28,072 nt of DNA, taken from positions 8,504-36,575 of the forward strand of contig MGMR01000017.1 in assembly GCA_001796495.1 (NCBI GenBank), given 5' to 3'. Under the pieces are notes generated by a model, which made no database searches, was not told where the DNA came from, and saw only the letters and a program-made list of their open reading frames with translations. The position numbers were made by a program, and so were the translations under genes. The stretch is from Chloroflexi bacterium RBG_13_51_18 (GTDB lineage Bacteria; Chloroflexota; Dehalococcoidia; Dehalococcoidales; RBG-16-60-22). Below are positions 1 to 8,073 of the stretch, piece after piece. The first letter of the stretch is position 1. Each line of letters opens with the position of its first letter.

Positions 1-402
1 CTGGCGGGACAGAATGTCTTTAAAGTAATTGCAGATGCAGAAGATAATATCGTTGAAATTGATGAGTCCAATAATGAAAACAGCGTTACTCTCCAGACAA
101 CTGTAATAGAACCGCCGGATGAATCTGCCGTGGAAACTACAGACAACGCTACCTCGAACGAGACGGCTTCAATCCCCCCGGGGACTATAGATGCCGATGA
201 TTTGCCCCCCGCTCTAGATTTCGGAATCCCCTCCAATCTGCCTATTAATGCCCTCGATGAAATCTCCGAATACTCCGGCAGTGGTTTGCCGATGTGGCAG
301 GACATCATGGGAAACCGCTGGATAGTAATCGGGGTGGGCGTGCTGGGCGGGGCTGGTATTCTCGTTTTACTGCTGCTGCGGAAACGTTCACAAACTGTGT
401 AG
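1..402 (+). CDS. C-terminal end of a CARDB-domain, membrane-anchored surface protein (5' partial)
   Basis: The frame is open from the first base, so the gene begins upstream of the window. The first 35 or so residues read as the end of a CARDB (cell-adhesion related, Ig-like) domain: a VIADAEDNIVEIDESNNENS stretch fits the usual ending with Asp, Glu and paired Asn before the last beta strand. An acidic, Pro/Thr/Ser-rich linker follows, then one hydrophobic segment (WIVIGVGVLGGAGILVLLLL), a short basic tail RKRSQTV and a TAG stop. This layout suggests an extracellular protein held by a C-terminal membrane anchor with its tail in the cytoplasm. The function of the missing N-terminal part cannot be inferred. 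The next gene downstream is on the other strand and converges on it. Confidence 0.75.
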   Translation: MAGQNVFKVIADAEDNIVEIDESNNENSVTLQTTVIEPPDESAVETTDNATSNETASIPPGTIDADDLPPALDFGIPSNLPINALDEISEYSGSGLPMWQDIMGNRWIVIGVGVLGGAGILVLLLLRKRSQTV

Positions 403-445
403 CTTTATGTAAAGCTATTCCCGCTTTAACAACTAATTCAAATAT

Positions 446-595
446 CTATTTCTTGCCCAGATACTTCTCCGGGTCTTTGTCAAACGCTTTCTTGCAGCCC
501 ACCGCGCAGAAGTAGTATTTGACGCCTTTATAGTCGGATATAGCCGCCGCTTTTTTCTCGTCAACCGTCATCTTACATACCAGATCGATGGCCAT
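446..595 (-). CDS. YHS-domain small metal-binding protein
   Basis: This is a 49-residue protein, too short for most ORF calls. It matches the YHS domain pattern across its whole length: DLVCKMTVDEKKA at the start, then KGVKYYFCAVGCKKAF and DPEKYLGKK. The cysteines at 7, 30 and 34 are the expected metal ligands. A strong ribosome site (GGAGGTG, 601-607 on the complement) lies five bases before the ATG. It starts 19 bases after the stop of the copper ATPase on the same strand, so the two are probably one transcript. YHS domains are known as free-standing proteins and as parts of copper ATPases, so a role in copper binding or delivery to CopA is likely but inferred from context. Confidence 0.85.
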   Translation of the reverse strand: MAIDLVCKMTVDEKKAAAISDYKGVKYYFCAVGCKKAFDKDPEKYLGKK

Positions 596-614
596 TTTTA
601 CACCTCCATGAAAT

Positions 615-3092
615 CTATTTTATTTGTTTAGGCCTGAAACCCCTCAAGCGCAGCGAGTTAGAGACCACGGTAATCGAGCTTAACGCCATGGCCACCGCTG
701 CCATTATGGGATTCAGGAACCCGTAATCGCCAAGGATGAAATTCAGTCCCGAAGGTACGCCGCTGCTGTGAAAAACCGGATAAAGCACACCGGCCGCCAC
801 CGGTATCAGCAGCACGTTATAAGCAAAGGCCCAGAAGAGGTTCTGTTTAATAGTCCTCATGGTGCTCCGACTTAAAGCAACCGCCGCCGCGATACCGCTT
901 AAGTCGCCGCGGATAAGGGTAATGTCCCCCGTTTCCATGGCGACATCAGTGCCGGTGCCTATAGCGATGCCGACATCCGCCCGGGCTAAAGCCGGGGCAT
1001 CGTTAATACCATCGCCGACCATCGCCACCACCCTGCCCTCTTCCTGGAGTTTCTCGACTTCTTCGGATTTATGTTCCGGCAGGACTTCCGCCAGGACACG
1101 CTCGATGCCCGCCTGCCTGGCAATAGCCTCGGCGGCGCGACGGTTATCACCTGTCACCATCGCTACATCGATGCCCTGCCGCTTTATTTCCGCCACCACC
1201 GCCGCGGCGCCCGGCTTGAGCGTATCCGCCAGCCCGATAATGCCGGCCGCTTTAGCATCCACTCCTAAAAATATCACCGTTTTGCCTTCATTCCAAAGTT
1301 CGCCGGCTTTTTCTTCCAGCTCTCCGACTATTATATTATTGTCCTTCATTAATTTCAGACTCCCGAGCAGGTATTTTTTACCTTCCAGGCGCGCCTCGGC
1401 GCCGTGCCCGGGTATAGCTTTGAAATTTTTGATTGCCGTCAAAGAAAGCCCTTTTTCTTCAGCGGCTTTTACCACCGCCTCGGCCAGAGGGTGTTCAGAA
1501 TCGTGTTCCACGGAAGCCGCCAGCCGTAACACTTCTTTTTCTGTAAACGAATCATTGACGATAATATCGGTAACGCGGGGCTTGCCCTCGGTCAGGGTAC
1601 CTGTTTTATCCAGCAGCACCGTATTTATCTTGTAGAGTCGCTCCAGCGCCGCTGCGCTCCGGATAAGAATACCATGTTCCGCCCCCTTGCCGGTGCCCAC
1701 CATAATCGCTGTGGGTGTTGCCAGGCCAAGGGCGCAGGGGCAGGCAATAACCAATACAGCGATAAAATTCAAGAAAGCGAAGGTAAGCGAGGGCGACGGA
1801 CCGAAAAAGTACCAGATAATAAAAGTCACAATTGCGATGCCGATAACCACCGGCACGAAGTAGCTGGCAATAATATCGGCAAGGCGCTGTATAGGTGCTT
1901 TACTGCCCTGGGCTTCTTCCACCAGGCGGACGATACGTGCCAGAGTGGTATCTTTACCCACGCGCGTTGCCTCGAACTGGAAGCTGCCGGTCTTGTTGAT
2001 GGTTGCCCCGATAACCTCGTCGCCTTCTTTTTTTTCTATCGGCAGGCTTTCACCGGTGACCATAGACTCGTCGAGAGACGGATTACCCTGCCGGATAATT
2101 CCATCCACGGGAATGCGTTCTCCCGGACGCACCAGGACAAGGTCACCAACCTGCACTTCCTCCACCGGTATTTCCAGTTCTTTGCCGTCGCGGACAACCA
2201 GGGCGTTTTTCGGCTGCATTCCAATAAGGTTTTTAATCGCCGCCGATGTTTGCCCCTTGGCTCTCGCCTCCAGATAGCGCCCCAATAAAATAAAAGCGAT
2301 AATCATCGCCGATGTATCAAAATATAAACTGGGAGCCGTGCCCCCGATTGTAAGCACCGATGGGAACAGTACCGCCACCACGCTGTAAAAATAGGCCGCC
2401 GATGTTCCTACGGCAATCAGGGTATTCATATCGGCGGTGCGGTGCTTTAAAGCGCCCCACGCCCCTTTATAAAAACGCAGCCCCGCCCAGAACTGCACCG
2501 GCGTTGCCAGCGCCCATACCACATATTCCATGCCGGTAAAGTGAGGCGAAAACATTATCGCCATGATGATGATTCCCAGACCGACCGCAAGAATGAAGTT
2601 GTTCCTCACTTTTTTTATTTCGCGTTCGGCGGCGGCGGTCACATCTTCCGCTGTTTCAGCCTCTCTGCCCAGCTCATAGCCGGCGTCTTTCACCGCCCGG
2701 CGGAACCCCCCTACATCCGTCCCTTCCAGGTACTCTACCGCAGCTTTCTCCGAGGCCAGGTTGACACTCACGGATATCACGCCGGGGACGCTTTTCAGAG
2801 CTTCTTCGACGCGGGCAACGCAGGAGGCACAGGTCATCCCCTGTACCGAGAAAATAGATTTTTGTGTAGCCACCCCATATCCCATTTCCACGATAGTATT
2901 TGCAAGCTTAGAAACGTTTACCTTTTCAGGGTCATATTCTACAGAAGCTATTTCCGAGGCAATGTTGACCCCGGCGCTTTTTACACCTTCGGTTTCTTTC
3001 AAGGCCTGCTCCACGGCAGCCGCGCAATTGGCTCAAGTCATGCCGGTAACATGGATCCGGGTTTTTTGCAGTTCTTTAGTCTTAACTGTCAT
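615..3092 (-). CDS. copA: Copper-exporting P1B-type ATPase (CopA) with an in-frame TGA at the first HMA cysteine
   Basis: Read from the ATG at 3092 with the TGA translated through, the protein has 825 residues. It carries two N-terminal HMA domains: the first reads GMT-TGA-ANC (TGA is codon 20), the second an intact GMTCASC (Cys88, Cys91). The catalytic core is complete: TGES near 346, CPC in the membrane near 451-453, the phosphorylation motif DKTGT near 495, the SEHPLA motif, and GDGIND. YN in the next-to-last helix and MALSS in the last fit the P1B-1 (Cu+) subgroup. If the TGA stops translation, the longest remaining frame begins at a GTG at 3014 with no visible ribosome site; it loses the first HMA CxxC but keeps the pump. 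HMA domains are regulatory and often dispensable, so function may survive either way. The YHS protein follows in the same direction. Confidence 0.9.
3003..3021 (-). promoter_or_regulatory. Hairpin just downstream of the in-frame TGA (possible bacterial SECIS element)
   Basis: On the coding strand, beginning 11 bases after the TGA, GG-CTGC-(CGTGGA)-GCAG-G-CC can fold into a short stem with a six-base loop and one bulged G. The apical loop begins 17 bases after the TGA and has a G at its second position. Bacterial SECIS elements lie at about this distance and favour a G at the start of the loop. The same bases also encode a normal HMA helix (AAAVEQA), so the fold could be chance. No covariation can be tested from one sequence. 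Confidence 0.3.
3033..3035 (-). other. In-frame TGA codon at the first Cys position of the CopA HMA1 CxxC motif
   Basis: The frame from the ATG at 3092 reads ...H V T G M T [TGA] A N C A A A V E Q..., and the reading frame and domain similarity continue unbroken on both sides. The motif expected at this point in HMA domains is GMTCANC or GMTCASC, so the TGA replaces exactly the first metal-binding cysteine. TGC or TGT becomes TGA by one base change. The options are selenocysteine, a true nonsense mutation, or a base-call error. Confidence 0.9.
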
Positions 3093-3239
3093 GTTCAGCT
3101 ATTCCAAACCTCTAGATTCCTATACTTTATATAGCATATCATACTCCGCAATACGCCCTTTGTATGTGACCATTATCACTCGTTCATATGTAAATCGGTT
3201 ATTTCCTCTCCTAATCTTAATCATATTTAAATAATTCAC

Positions 3240-3255
3240 TGTTATCTTAATGTTA
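3240..3255 (+). promoter_or_regulatory. Candidate response-regulator box: TGTTA direct repeat with 11-bp spacing
   Basis: TGTTA occurs at 3240 and again at 3251, one 11-bp step apart, within the 190-bp divergent region between copA and the gene at 3283. On the other strand these read TAACA repeats, the same half-site found with 11-bp spacing upstream of the response regulator at 3921. OmpR/PhoB-family regulators typically bind direct repeats of this spacing. The rest of the divergent region (3093-3239) shows no convincing -35/-10 pair for copA. Confidence 0.4.
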
Positions 3256-3282
3256 GAAAGCCAGGAAAGGGGGTGACAATTT

Positions 3283-3789
3283 ATGTGGCGAAATAAGAAA
3301 TTAATTATCTTAGAAGTGCTGGTGGTAGTAATGCTCGTGGCGACGCTGGGAGCGGTGGCCGTGGCAAGAGCAGACGATGAAACCACGACTCTGGTTGAGA
3401 ACAACACGACCGGCCTGATGGAAAAAGTAGCGGAAATTTACCAGGCCAAAACGGGCACCGCTATCGACCCGCAGGAGCTCCAAAACGCCTTTGTGCAGGC
3501 ACGTAATCAGAACAGGGTTGAAGTCCGTTCTCAATGCCTTGATAAACTCGTGGAACAGGGCAAGATAACCCAGGAACAGGCGGATGAATTCAAGGCGTGG
3601 CTGGACGCTCGGCCGGATGCTTTAAGCGAGGAGTTCCAGCAATGGCTGGATTCACGTCCGGATATTATGGGCATGTTCGGGCAAAATAACGGAGGCGGCG
3701 GTATGATGTTTGGCAGCGGCAGGCACCAGGGAAAAGCCGGAATGGGGGGCGGTTTCGGTCTTCAGTCTCACGACTGCTGGTCTGAATAA
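3283..3789 (+). CDS. Small exported or membrane-anchored protein of unknown function (YckD/DUF2680-like)
   Basis: The 168-residue protein starts at an ATG preceded by a purine-rich AAAGGGGGTG ribosome site. Residues 1-32 form a basic start plus a long hydrophobic segment (signal peptide or anchor). The middle (about 45-125) is charged and helical, with an ITQEQADEFKAWLDARP segment and a near-repeat of WLDARPDALSEEFQ/WLDSRPDIMG. This helix-turn pattern resembles YckD/DUF2680 exported proteins. The tail is rich in Gly and Met (GGGGMMFGSG...), which could bind metal, but this is a guess. It lies between copA and a two-component system, with a terminator behind it, so it is its own transcript. 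Its function is unknown; a role in envelope or metal stress would suit the neighbours. Confidence 0.75.
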   Translation: MWRNKKLIILEVLVVVMLVATLGAVAVARADDETTTLVENNTTGLMEKVAEIYQAKTGTAIDPQELQNAFVQARNQNRVEVRSQCLDKLVEQGKITQEQADEFKAWLDARPDALSEEFQQWLDSRPDIMGMFGQNNGGGGMMFGSGRHQGKAGMGGGFGLQSHDCWSE

Positions 3790-3822
3790 TATAAAAGTTT
3801 GCCTGATAGTTAAAGTCGGATG

Positions 3823-3857
3823 ACAGGAGTGGGGAACATTCCCCGCTCCTGTTTTAT
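3823..3857 (+). terminator. Rho-independent terminator after the 3283 gene
   Basis: A 12-bp stem with one G-U pair (ACAGGAGTGGGG / CCCCGCTCCTGT) closes a six-base AACATT loop and is followed by TTTTATT. It lies 34 bases after the stop of the small exported protein and separates it from the two-component operon. Confidence 0.85.
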
Positions 3858-3892
3858 TAACATTTTCTTAACATTTATGTTATAACATAAAT
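3857..3892 (+). promoter_or_regulatory. Promoter/operator region of the two-component operon
   Basis: TTAACATTT occurs at 3857 and 3868, an 11-bp direct repeat typical of OmpR/PhoB-type binding sites. It is followed by an extended -10 (TG at 3878-3879, TATAAC at 3881-3886). The -10 sits inside a perfect 20-bp palindrome (3873-3892, ATTTATGTTATAACATAAAT). No good -35 is seen, as expected for an activator-dependent promoter. The response regulator encoded just downstream is the obvious candidate binder. Confidence 0.5.
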
Positions 3893-3920
3893 TGAAAATA
3901 ATAAACGCAGGAATTCTGAC

Positions 3921-4622
3921 ATGTCAGGGAAAAAAGTGCTGGTCGTCGATGATGACGTTAAAACCGTAGAACTGGTCAAGCTTTATCTGAACCGTGACGG
4001 CTACCGCGTGCTTACCGCTTACGACGGTAATAATGCTCTGCAGATGGCCCGTGAGAGCCGTCCCGATCTTATTGTACTGGACCTCATGCTGCCGGGCATG
4101 AACGGACTAGATGTATGCCGCACTCTCCGCAAAGAATCGGATGTTCCCATCATCATGCTTACCGCTATGACCACCGACGATGACAGGCTGACCGGCCTCA
4201 ATATCGGCGCGGATGATTACGTCACCAAGCCCTTCAGCCCGAGGGAGCTGGCCGCCAGGGTGCGTGCGGTCCTGCGCCGCCTCCCGGGAGAACGGGGCCC
4301 TGATAAAATAGAACACGGCGCACTCACTGTTAATTTTTTAAAACATGAAGCCTACCTGGATGGCCGACCCCTGAACCTGACCCCTATCGAATTTAAAGTG
4401 CTGGGCGTGCTCATTAAAGAGCCGGGCCGCGTGTTCAGTCGGGCGCAGATTATCGAAAAAGCGCTGGGGCATGATTTTGACAGCTTCGACCGCACCATCG
4501 ATGTCCATATTCTCAAGCTGCGCCGTAAACTTGAACCCGACCCACGCCAACCAAGGTATATCAAAACCATTTATGGAGCCGGCTATAAACTCCTGGAGAC
4601 CGACAGTGACACACAACCTTAA
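3921..4622 (+). CDS. OmpR/PhoB-family response regulator
   Basis: The 233-residue protein has an N-terminal receiver domain with the acidic pair Asp10-Asp11, phospho-acceptor Asp54 (VLDLMLPGMNG), Thr81 and Lys103 (KPF). From about residue 128 there is a winged-helix DNA-binding domain with the LTPIEFKVL start and the RTIDVHILKLRRKL recognition helix, ending YGAGYKL. The histidine kinase gene overlaps its 3' end by 17 bases, so the two are translated together and form a cognate pair. It probably controls its own promoter through the TTAACATTT repeats upstream and perhaps the 3283/copA intergenic region. The signal is not known; copper or envelope stress is possible from the neighbourhood only. 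Confidence 0.95.
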   Translation: MSGKKVLVVDDDVKTVELVKLYLNRDGYRVLTAYDGNNALQMARESRPDLIVLDLMLPGMNGLDVCRTLRKESDVPIIMLTAMTTDDDRLTGLNIGADDYVTKPFSPRELAARVRAVLRRLPGERGPDKIEHGALTVNFLKHEAYLDGRPLNLTPIEFKVLGVLIKEPGRVFSRAQIIEKALGHDFDSFDRTIDVHILKLRRKLEPDPRQPRYIKTIYGAGYKLLETDSDTQP

Positions 4623-6018
4623 CTTCCGGCTCCTGATAGCTTTCACTCTCATCATCATCGTCACCATCGGCTCGGCGTTTTTCCTTACCTACCGGACCAC
4701 ACGCAATGAGATTACCCAGATGGGAGAACGCATGGAACTGTCTCAGGACGCCAGAATGCAGTCGGAGCTTTCCAGTTATTACCAGATCGTCAATACATGG
4801 GAGGGTATCCAGGTTTTTATAGAGCAGTGGGGCGAATTGTATCAGCGCAGGATAATCCTTGCCGATAAAAACGGTGTCATAGTGGCGGATTCCGACGGTC
4901 TGCTTTTAGGCAACACCTATAACGATGATTTAATCGGTGAGGAGATGGCGCAAATCCCCATATCCGCGACCGGCCAGGTACTAGAAATTATTATGCCCCA
5001 GAGGAAGGGAAAACCATGGGTATCAACTATAACTCCCGATACCGCCGGCACGCTCTATGTCGTTCACGGTGAATTTCCGAACATCAATCAGGCTGCGCTC
5101 CAGATAACATTTGAAAGTATCGGCCGTTTCTTTATCTTTGGAGGACTGGTGGCTATCGCTATTGCGATATTACTTACCTTCCTGCTCTCCCGGCGTATCT
5201 TATCGCCGGTTAAAGCGCTTATCGGCGCTACCAGGCGATTCGGCCGTGGTGATTTTTCTCACCGGGTGGACTATAAAGACAAGGGCGAACTCGGCGAGCT
5301 GGCCAGCTCCTTTAATTCTATGGCTGACGACCTGGAACGTATCGAGCGCTTGAGACGCAATATGGTGGCCGATGTCGCTCACGAGTTGAGAACGCCGCTA
5401 TCCAATCTCAAGGGTTATCTCGAAGCTATCAGCGACGGCGTTATCAAGCCCGATGAATCCACTATCCGATCTCTCAATGAAGAGGCATCATCGCTTTCAC
5501 GCCTCGTCGCTGACCTGCAGGAACTAAGCCTTGCTGACGCCGGTGAGTTGAAAATGACCATCCAGCCGGAAAATATCAATGACTTAATATATGAAACGGT
5601 AAACGCATTACAGCCCAAGGCAGCCGCGAAGGATTTAAAGCTGATTACCGACCTGTCTACGGAACTCCCCGAGTTGAATATCGATGCCCAGCGCATCAAG
5701 CAGGTGCTTTATAATCTGCTGGATAACGCCATCGCCCACACCGGCAAAGGCGGCACGATAACAGCGGCTGCCAAACATCAAAACAATATGGTTTCTATTA
5801 GCGTATCGGACACGGGCGAAGGCATCCCGACGGAAGAACTGCCAATGATTTTCGAGCGCTTTTACCGGGTAGATAAGTCCCGCGCCAGGACTACCGGTGG
5901 CAGCGGCCTAGGGCTTACCATAGCTAAAAGACTGGTGGAAGCTCATGGGGGGAAAATCAGCGTTGACAGCCAGCCCGGTAAAGGCAGCACTTTCACCTTT
6001 ATCTTGCCGGTTCGATAA
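4606..6018 (+). CDS. Membrane sensor histidine kinase (HAMP-HisKA-HATPase)
   Basis: I place the start at the GTG at 4606, which has TGGAG seven bases upstream and overlaps the response regulator; the longer frame from 4471 is antisense-free read-through of the regulator in another frame. The 470-residue protein has a first membrane helix (about 10-28), an extracytoplasmic sensor domain (about 30-172), a second helix (about 174-196), a HAMP linker, the HisKA box with His259 in DVAHELRTPLSNLKGYLE, and an ATP-binding domain with NLLDNA (near 370), DTGEGIP and GGSGLGLTIA (near 432). All catalytic boxes are present, so it should autophosphorylate and pass phosphate to the regulator. No recognisable ligand motif is seen in the sensor domain. 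Confidence 0.95.
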   Translation: MTHNLNFRLLIAFTLIIIVTIGSAFFLTYRTTRNEITQMGERMELSQDARMQSELSSYYQIVNTWEGIQVFIEQWGELYQRRIILADKNGVIVADSDGLLLGNTYNDDLIGEEMAQIPISATGQVLEIIMPQRKGKPWVSTITPDTAGTLYVVHGEFPNINQAALQITFESIGRFFIFGGLVAIAIAILLTFLLSRRILSPVKALIGATRRFGRGDFSHRVDYKDKGELGELASSFNSMADDLERIERLRRNMVADVAHELRTPLSNLKGYLEAISDGVIKPDESTIRSLNEEASSLSRLVADLQELSLADAGELKMTIQPENINDLIYETVNALQPKAAAKDLKLITDLSTELPELNIDAQRIKQVLYNLLDNAIAHTGKGGTITAAAKHQNNMVSISVSDTGEGIPTEELPMIFERFYRVDKSRARTTGGSGLGLTIAKRLVEAHGGKISVDSQPGKGSTFTFILPVR

Positions 6019-6050
6019 TCTTGGAGTTGGGCTTTATATACCAGTGATTT

Positions 6051-6368
6051 CTAAACGCAGCCGGTTGCCTTGGGCACACCCGACCATTTACAGGCTGAAT
6101 TTGCCGGCCCCTCCGGGAAAAGGTCGTAAAGCTTCTTCAGGCTGAACCCGGTTTCCTTGATAAGTCTTCTAATCATCGGGCAGATGCCGTTGGCGAGGTA
6201 ATAATTCCTTAAATAGTTGATAGCTGTCCAGTGCTCTTCCGTAAGTTCGTTGATTCCCTCTTTCGCCCCGTAAGCTCTGGCAATATCCTCATTCCATTTA
6301 TTGGTTTCCTGCATGAAGCCGTGCTCATCTACCTCCAGCATCACACCCGCTAGTTCCATTTTTGCCAT
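6051..6368 (-). CDS. dsrC: DsrC-family sulfur-carrier protein
   Basis: The 105-residue protein starts at ATG 6368, nine bases after AAAGGA; an upstream in-frame start would add eight unlikely residues. It matches DsrC/TusE throughout: DEHGFMQETNKWNEDIA, EGINELTEEHWTAINYLRNY, the NGICPMIRRLIKETG segment and the C-terminal arm ACKWSGVPKATGCV. Both C-terminal cysteines are present, spaced C-X10-C with the last in the penultimate position. That arrangement marks true DsrC, which forms an intramolecular disulfide or trisulfide, and not single-Cys TusE or RspA. The adjacent DsrK and DsrM on the same strand are the known partners of DsrC, which supports thiol-disulfide electron exchange with the membrane quinone pool. 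Confidence 0.93.
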   Translation of the reverse strand: MAKMELAGVMLEVDEHGFMQETNKWNEDIARAYGAKEGINELTEEHWTAINYLRNYYLANGICPMIRRLIKETGFSLKKLYDLFPEGPANSACKWSGVPKATGCV

Positions 6369-6468
6369 TTCAATTATTCCTTTCCAGAACAAAATAGCTT
6401 TATTTATTCCCCGCCCACCGCAGGTAATGATAGCGGATTAAATATAAAACAATCAAATACGCTTGAAA

Positions 6469-8073
6469 TTATTCTTCGTCCCAGGTGATAAATGGCTTTT
6501 TAACATCTACCATAGCATTTACTATCAGTTCCGCCAGGCCGCCGCAAATTATCCCGGATTTCTCCCGCGCCCCATAATATTTAAACATATCTTTAAATTG
6601 CAGTTTACAGTTCAGGCAAGGCGCACAGAGGTACTTTCCAACCTCCGGCCCGGGCTGGTCGGCGAAGGCTTCAAGTATCTGTATGAATTTCATCCTCCCG
6701 GAGACATTTACTTTCCAGTCGGTGAAATTAACATCGGACATTACGCTCAAGCCGCCACCCCCGCCGCAGCAATAGTTATCCACGCCGTGCGGGGTCATCT
6801 CGCGGAATTGCGGGCAGAGATAGCGTAGAATCCTCCTCTGCGGCTCGACAATGCCCAGGTTTCTAACGACGTTACAGGGGTCATGAAGCGTTACCGGGAA
6901 ATTATTTTTCGATGGGTCGAATTTTATCTTGCCGCTGAAGACGATGTCTTCTAAGAAAGACATGGCATCCTGACGCGGAATATTCAGGTCGCCGATAAGC
7001 AGCCGGTCGGCCACGGTTATCAGGGCTTTATGCTCGTGGCCGCATTCCCCCATCACTATCTTTTTTACCTTCAGTTTCCGAGCGATTTGCGCATGTTTCG
7101 TGACAATCCTTGCCAGTTGAATATCATCATAGAACAGGCCGTAATTGACGCCGTCATATCCCGGCGCCTCGGAAGAAAGCGTCCAGCTGATGCCGGCAGC
7201 ATTGCATAAAACGGTAAAGGCTATAACGCTCGCCGGGAAAGAGAGTATATCGCCGGCGCTGTGGAGCAGCAATACATCGGCTCCCTCTTTATCCCAGGGC
7301 GTTGCCACTTTAATACCGGTACTCTCGGTAAAGTCCTCATCAAGGAACTCTATATTATCTATGGCAACAGCGGGACGCATACCTGTCGGCGACCCCACCT
7401 CCAGTTGCAGCACCGTGCCCTTTTCATGAAGCTCCTTAGGCGCCCAGCCCAGCTCCTGACTGAATAGTTTACGCAGCTCCCGGGTGATAAGGGCATTATC
7501 CACCCCCAGCGGGCAGATCTGGGCGCACCGCCGGCACAGCGTGCAGCGGTAGCTTAATTCGTACAACCGGGAAATTGTCCCCCAGTTGATTTCTATATTT
7601 CCCGCGCCGAGTGCGGCGCGCAACTTTCCGCCGGACTTAGCATATTTATTAATTAGACGCCTGAATATCTCCGTGCGGTAGGTCGGCCTGTAAATGTCCT
7701 TCTTACCGCTGGCAGTATAAACTGTGCAGGCATCGCTGCAGGTCTGGCATCGCGCGCAATAGTCCAGCGAAAGGAGCAGCGGCTGGAGAAAGGTCCAGTT
7801 ATTTTCCTTGCTTAACAGCTTCTTGAGCCCCGCCACAAATTGTCCGATGTACTTATTCTCTTCCGCTTTGTCTTTTGGCTTCGGCAAGGCAAGAGCGCTG
7901 AATCCGTCGAGGTTGTTTACCAGTCTTACTTTCTGGTCATCGGTAAGTTGCTTTAATCCTTCGTTCTTATCATAAGGCGGCGGCAGAGGTATCAACTCAT
8001 CGATATTAACTTCGTCGAGTTGTACATCCCCCTCTTTGGAGATATCGGTTAGTTTAAGGTGTTTTTTCGTCAT
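6469..8073 (-). CDS. dsrK: DsrK/HdrD-like iron-sulfur subunit of a membrane heterodisulfide-reductase-type complex
   Basis: The 534-residue protein has two ferredoxin-type 4Fe-4S motifs (Cys106-109-112-116 and Cys177-180-183-187) and one C-terminal CCG domain: Cys400, Cys435-Cys436 and Cys483, with further cysteines at 486 and 489. CCG cysteines bind the special non-cubane cluster of HdrB/HdrD/DsrK that reduces disulfides. Its start overlaps the end of the DsrM gene by 20 bases, so the two are co-translated. In the DsrMK family this subunit takes electrons from the b-hemes of DsrM and passes them to oxidised DsrC. The dsrC gene 100 bases downstream fits this. Only one full CCG domain is seen, as in DsrK and unlike methanogen HdrD, which has two. 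Confidence 0.88.
   Translation of the reverse strand: MTKKHLKLTDISKEGDVQLDEVNIDELIPLPPPYDKNEGLKQLTDDQKVRLVNNLDGFSALALPKPKDKAEENKYIGQFVAGLKKLLSKENNWTFLQPLLLSLDYCARCQTCSDACTVYTASGKKDIYRPTYRTEIFRRLINKYAKSGGKLRAALGAGNIEINWGTISRLYELSYRCTLCRRCAQICPLGVDNALITRELRKLFSQELGWAPKELHEKGTVLQLEVGSPTGMRPAVAIDNIEFLDEDFTESTGIKVATPWDKEGADVLLLHSAGDILSFPASVIAFTVLCNAAGISWTLSSEAPGYDGVNYGLFYDDIQLARIVTKHAQIARKLKVKKIVMGECGHEHKALITVADRLLIGDLNIPRQDAMSFLEDIVFSGKIKFDPSKNNFPVTLHDPCNVVRNLGIVEPQRRILRYLCPQFREMTPHGVDNYCCGGGGGLSVMSDVNFTDWKVNVSGRMKFIQILEAFADQPGPEVGKYLCAPCLNCKLQFKDMFKYYGAREKSGIICGGLAELIVNAMVDVKKPFITWDEE

Noticed and set aside
859..2288. Long open frames on the plus strand opposite copA (859-1635, 1674-2288, 1945-2277)
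   Set aside because: They lie fully inside the well-supported copA frame, show no domain, and have compositions expected from the antisense of a GC-rich gene.
3033..3035. Genome-wide reassignment of TGA to an amino acid as explanation for the copA codon
   Set aside because: The SDR (20206-20208 complement), DUF1648-like (25187-25189) and GNAT (27609-27611) genes end properly at TGA.
3120..3407. A 95-residue minus-strand frame over the copA/3283 intergenic region
   Set aside because: Half of it is antisense to the exported-protein gene, and no ribosome site or motif supports it.
4471..4605. Upstream extension of the histidine kinase frame into the response regulator
   Set aside because: The added residues have no homology sense and overlap the DNA-binding domain of the regulator; GTG 4606 has a good ribosome site and the membrane helix follows directly.
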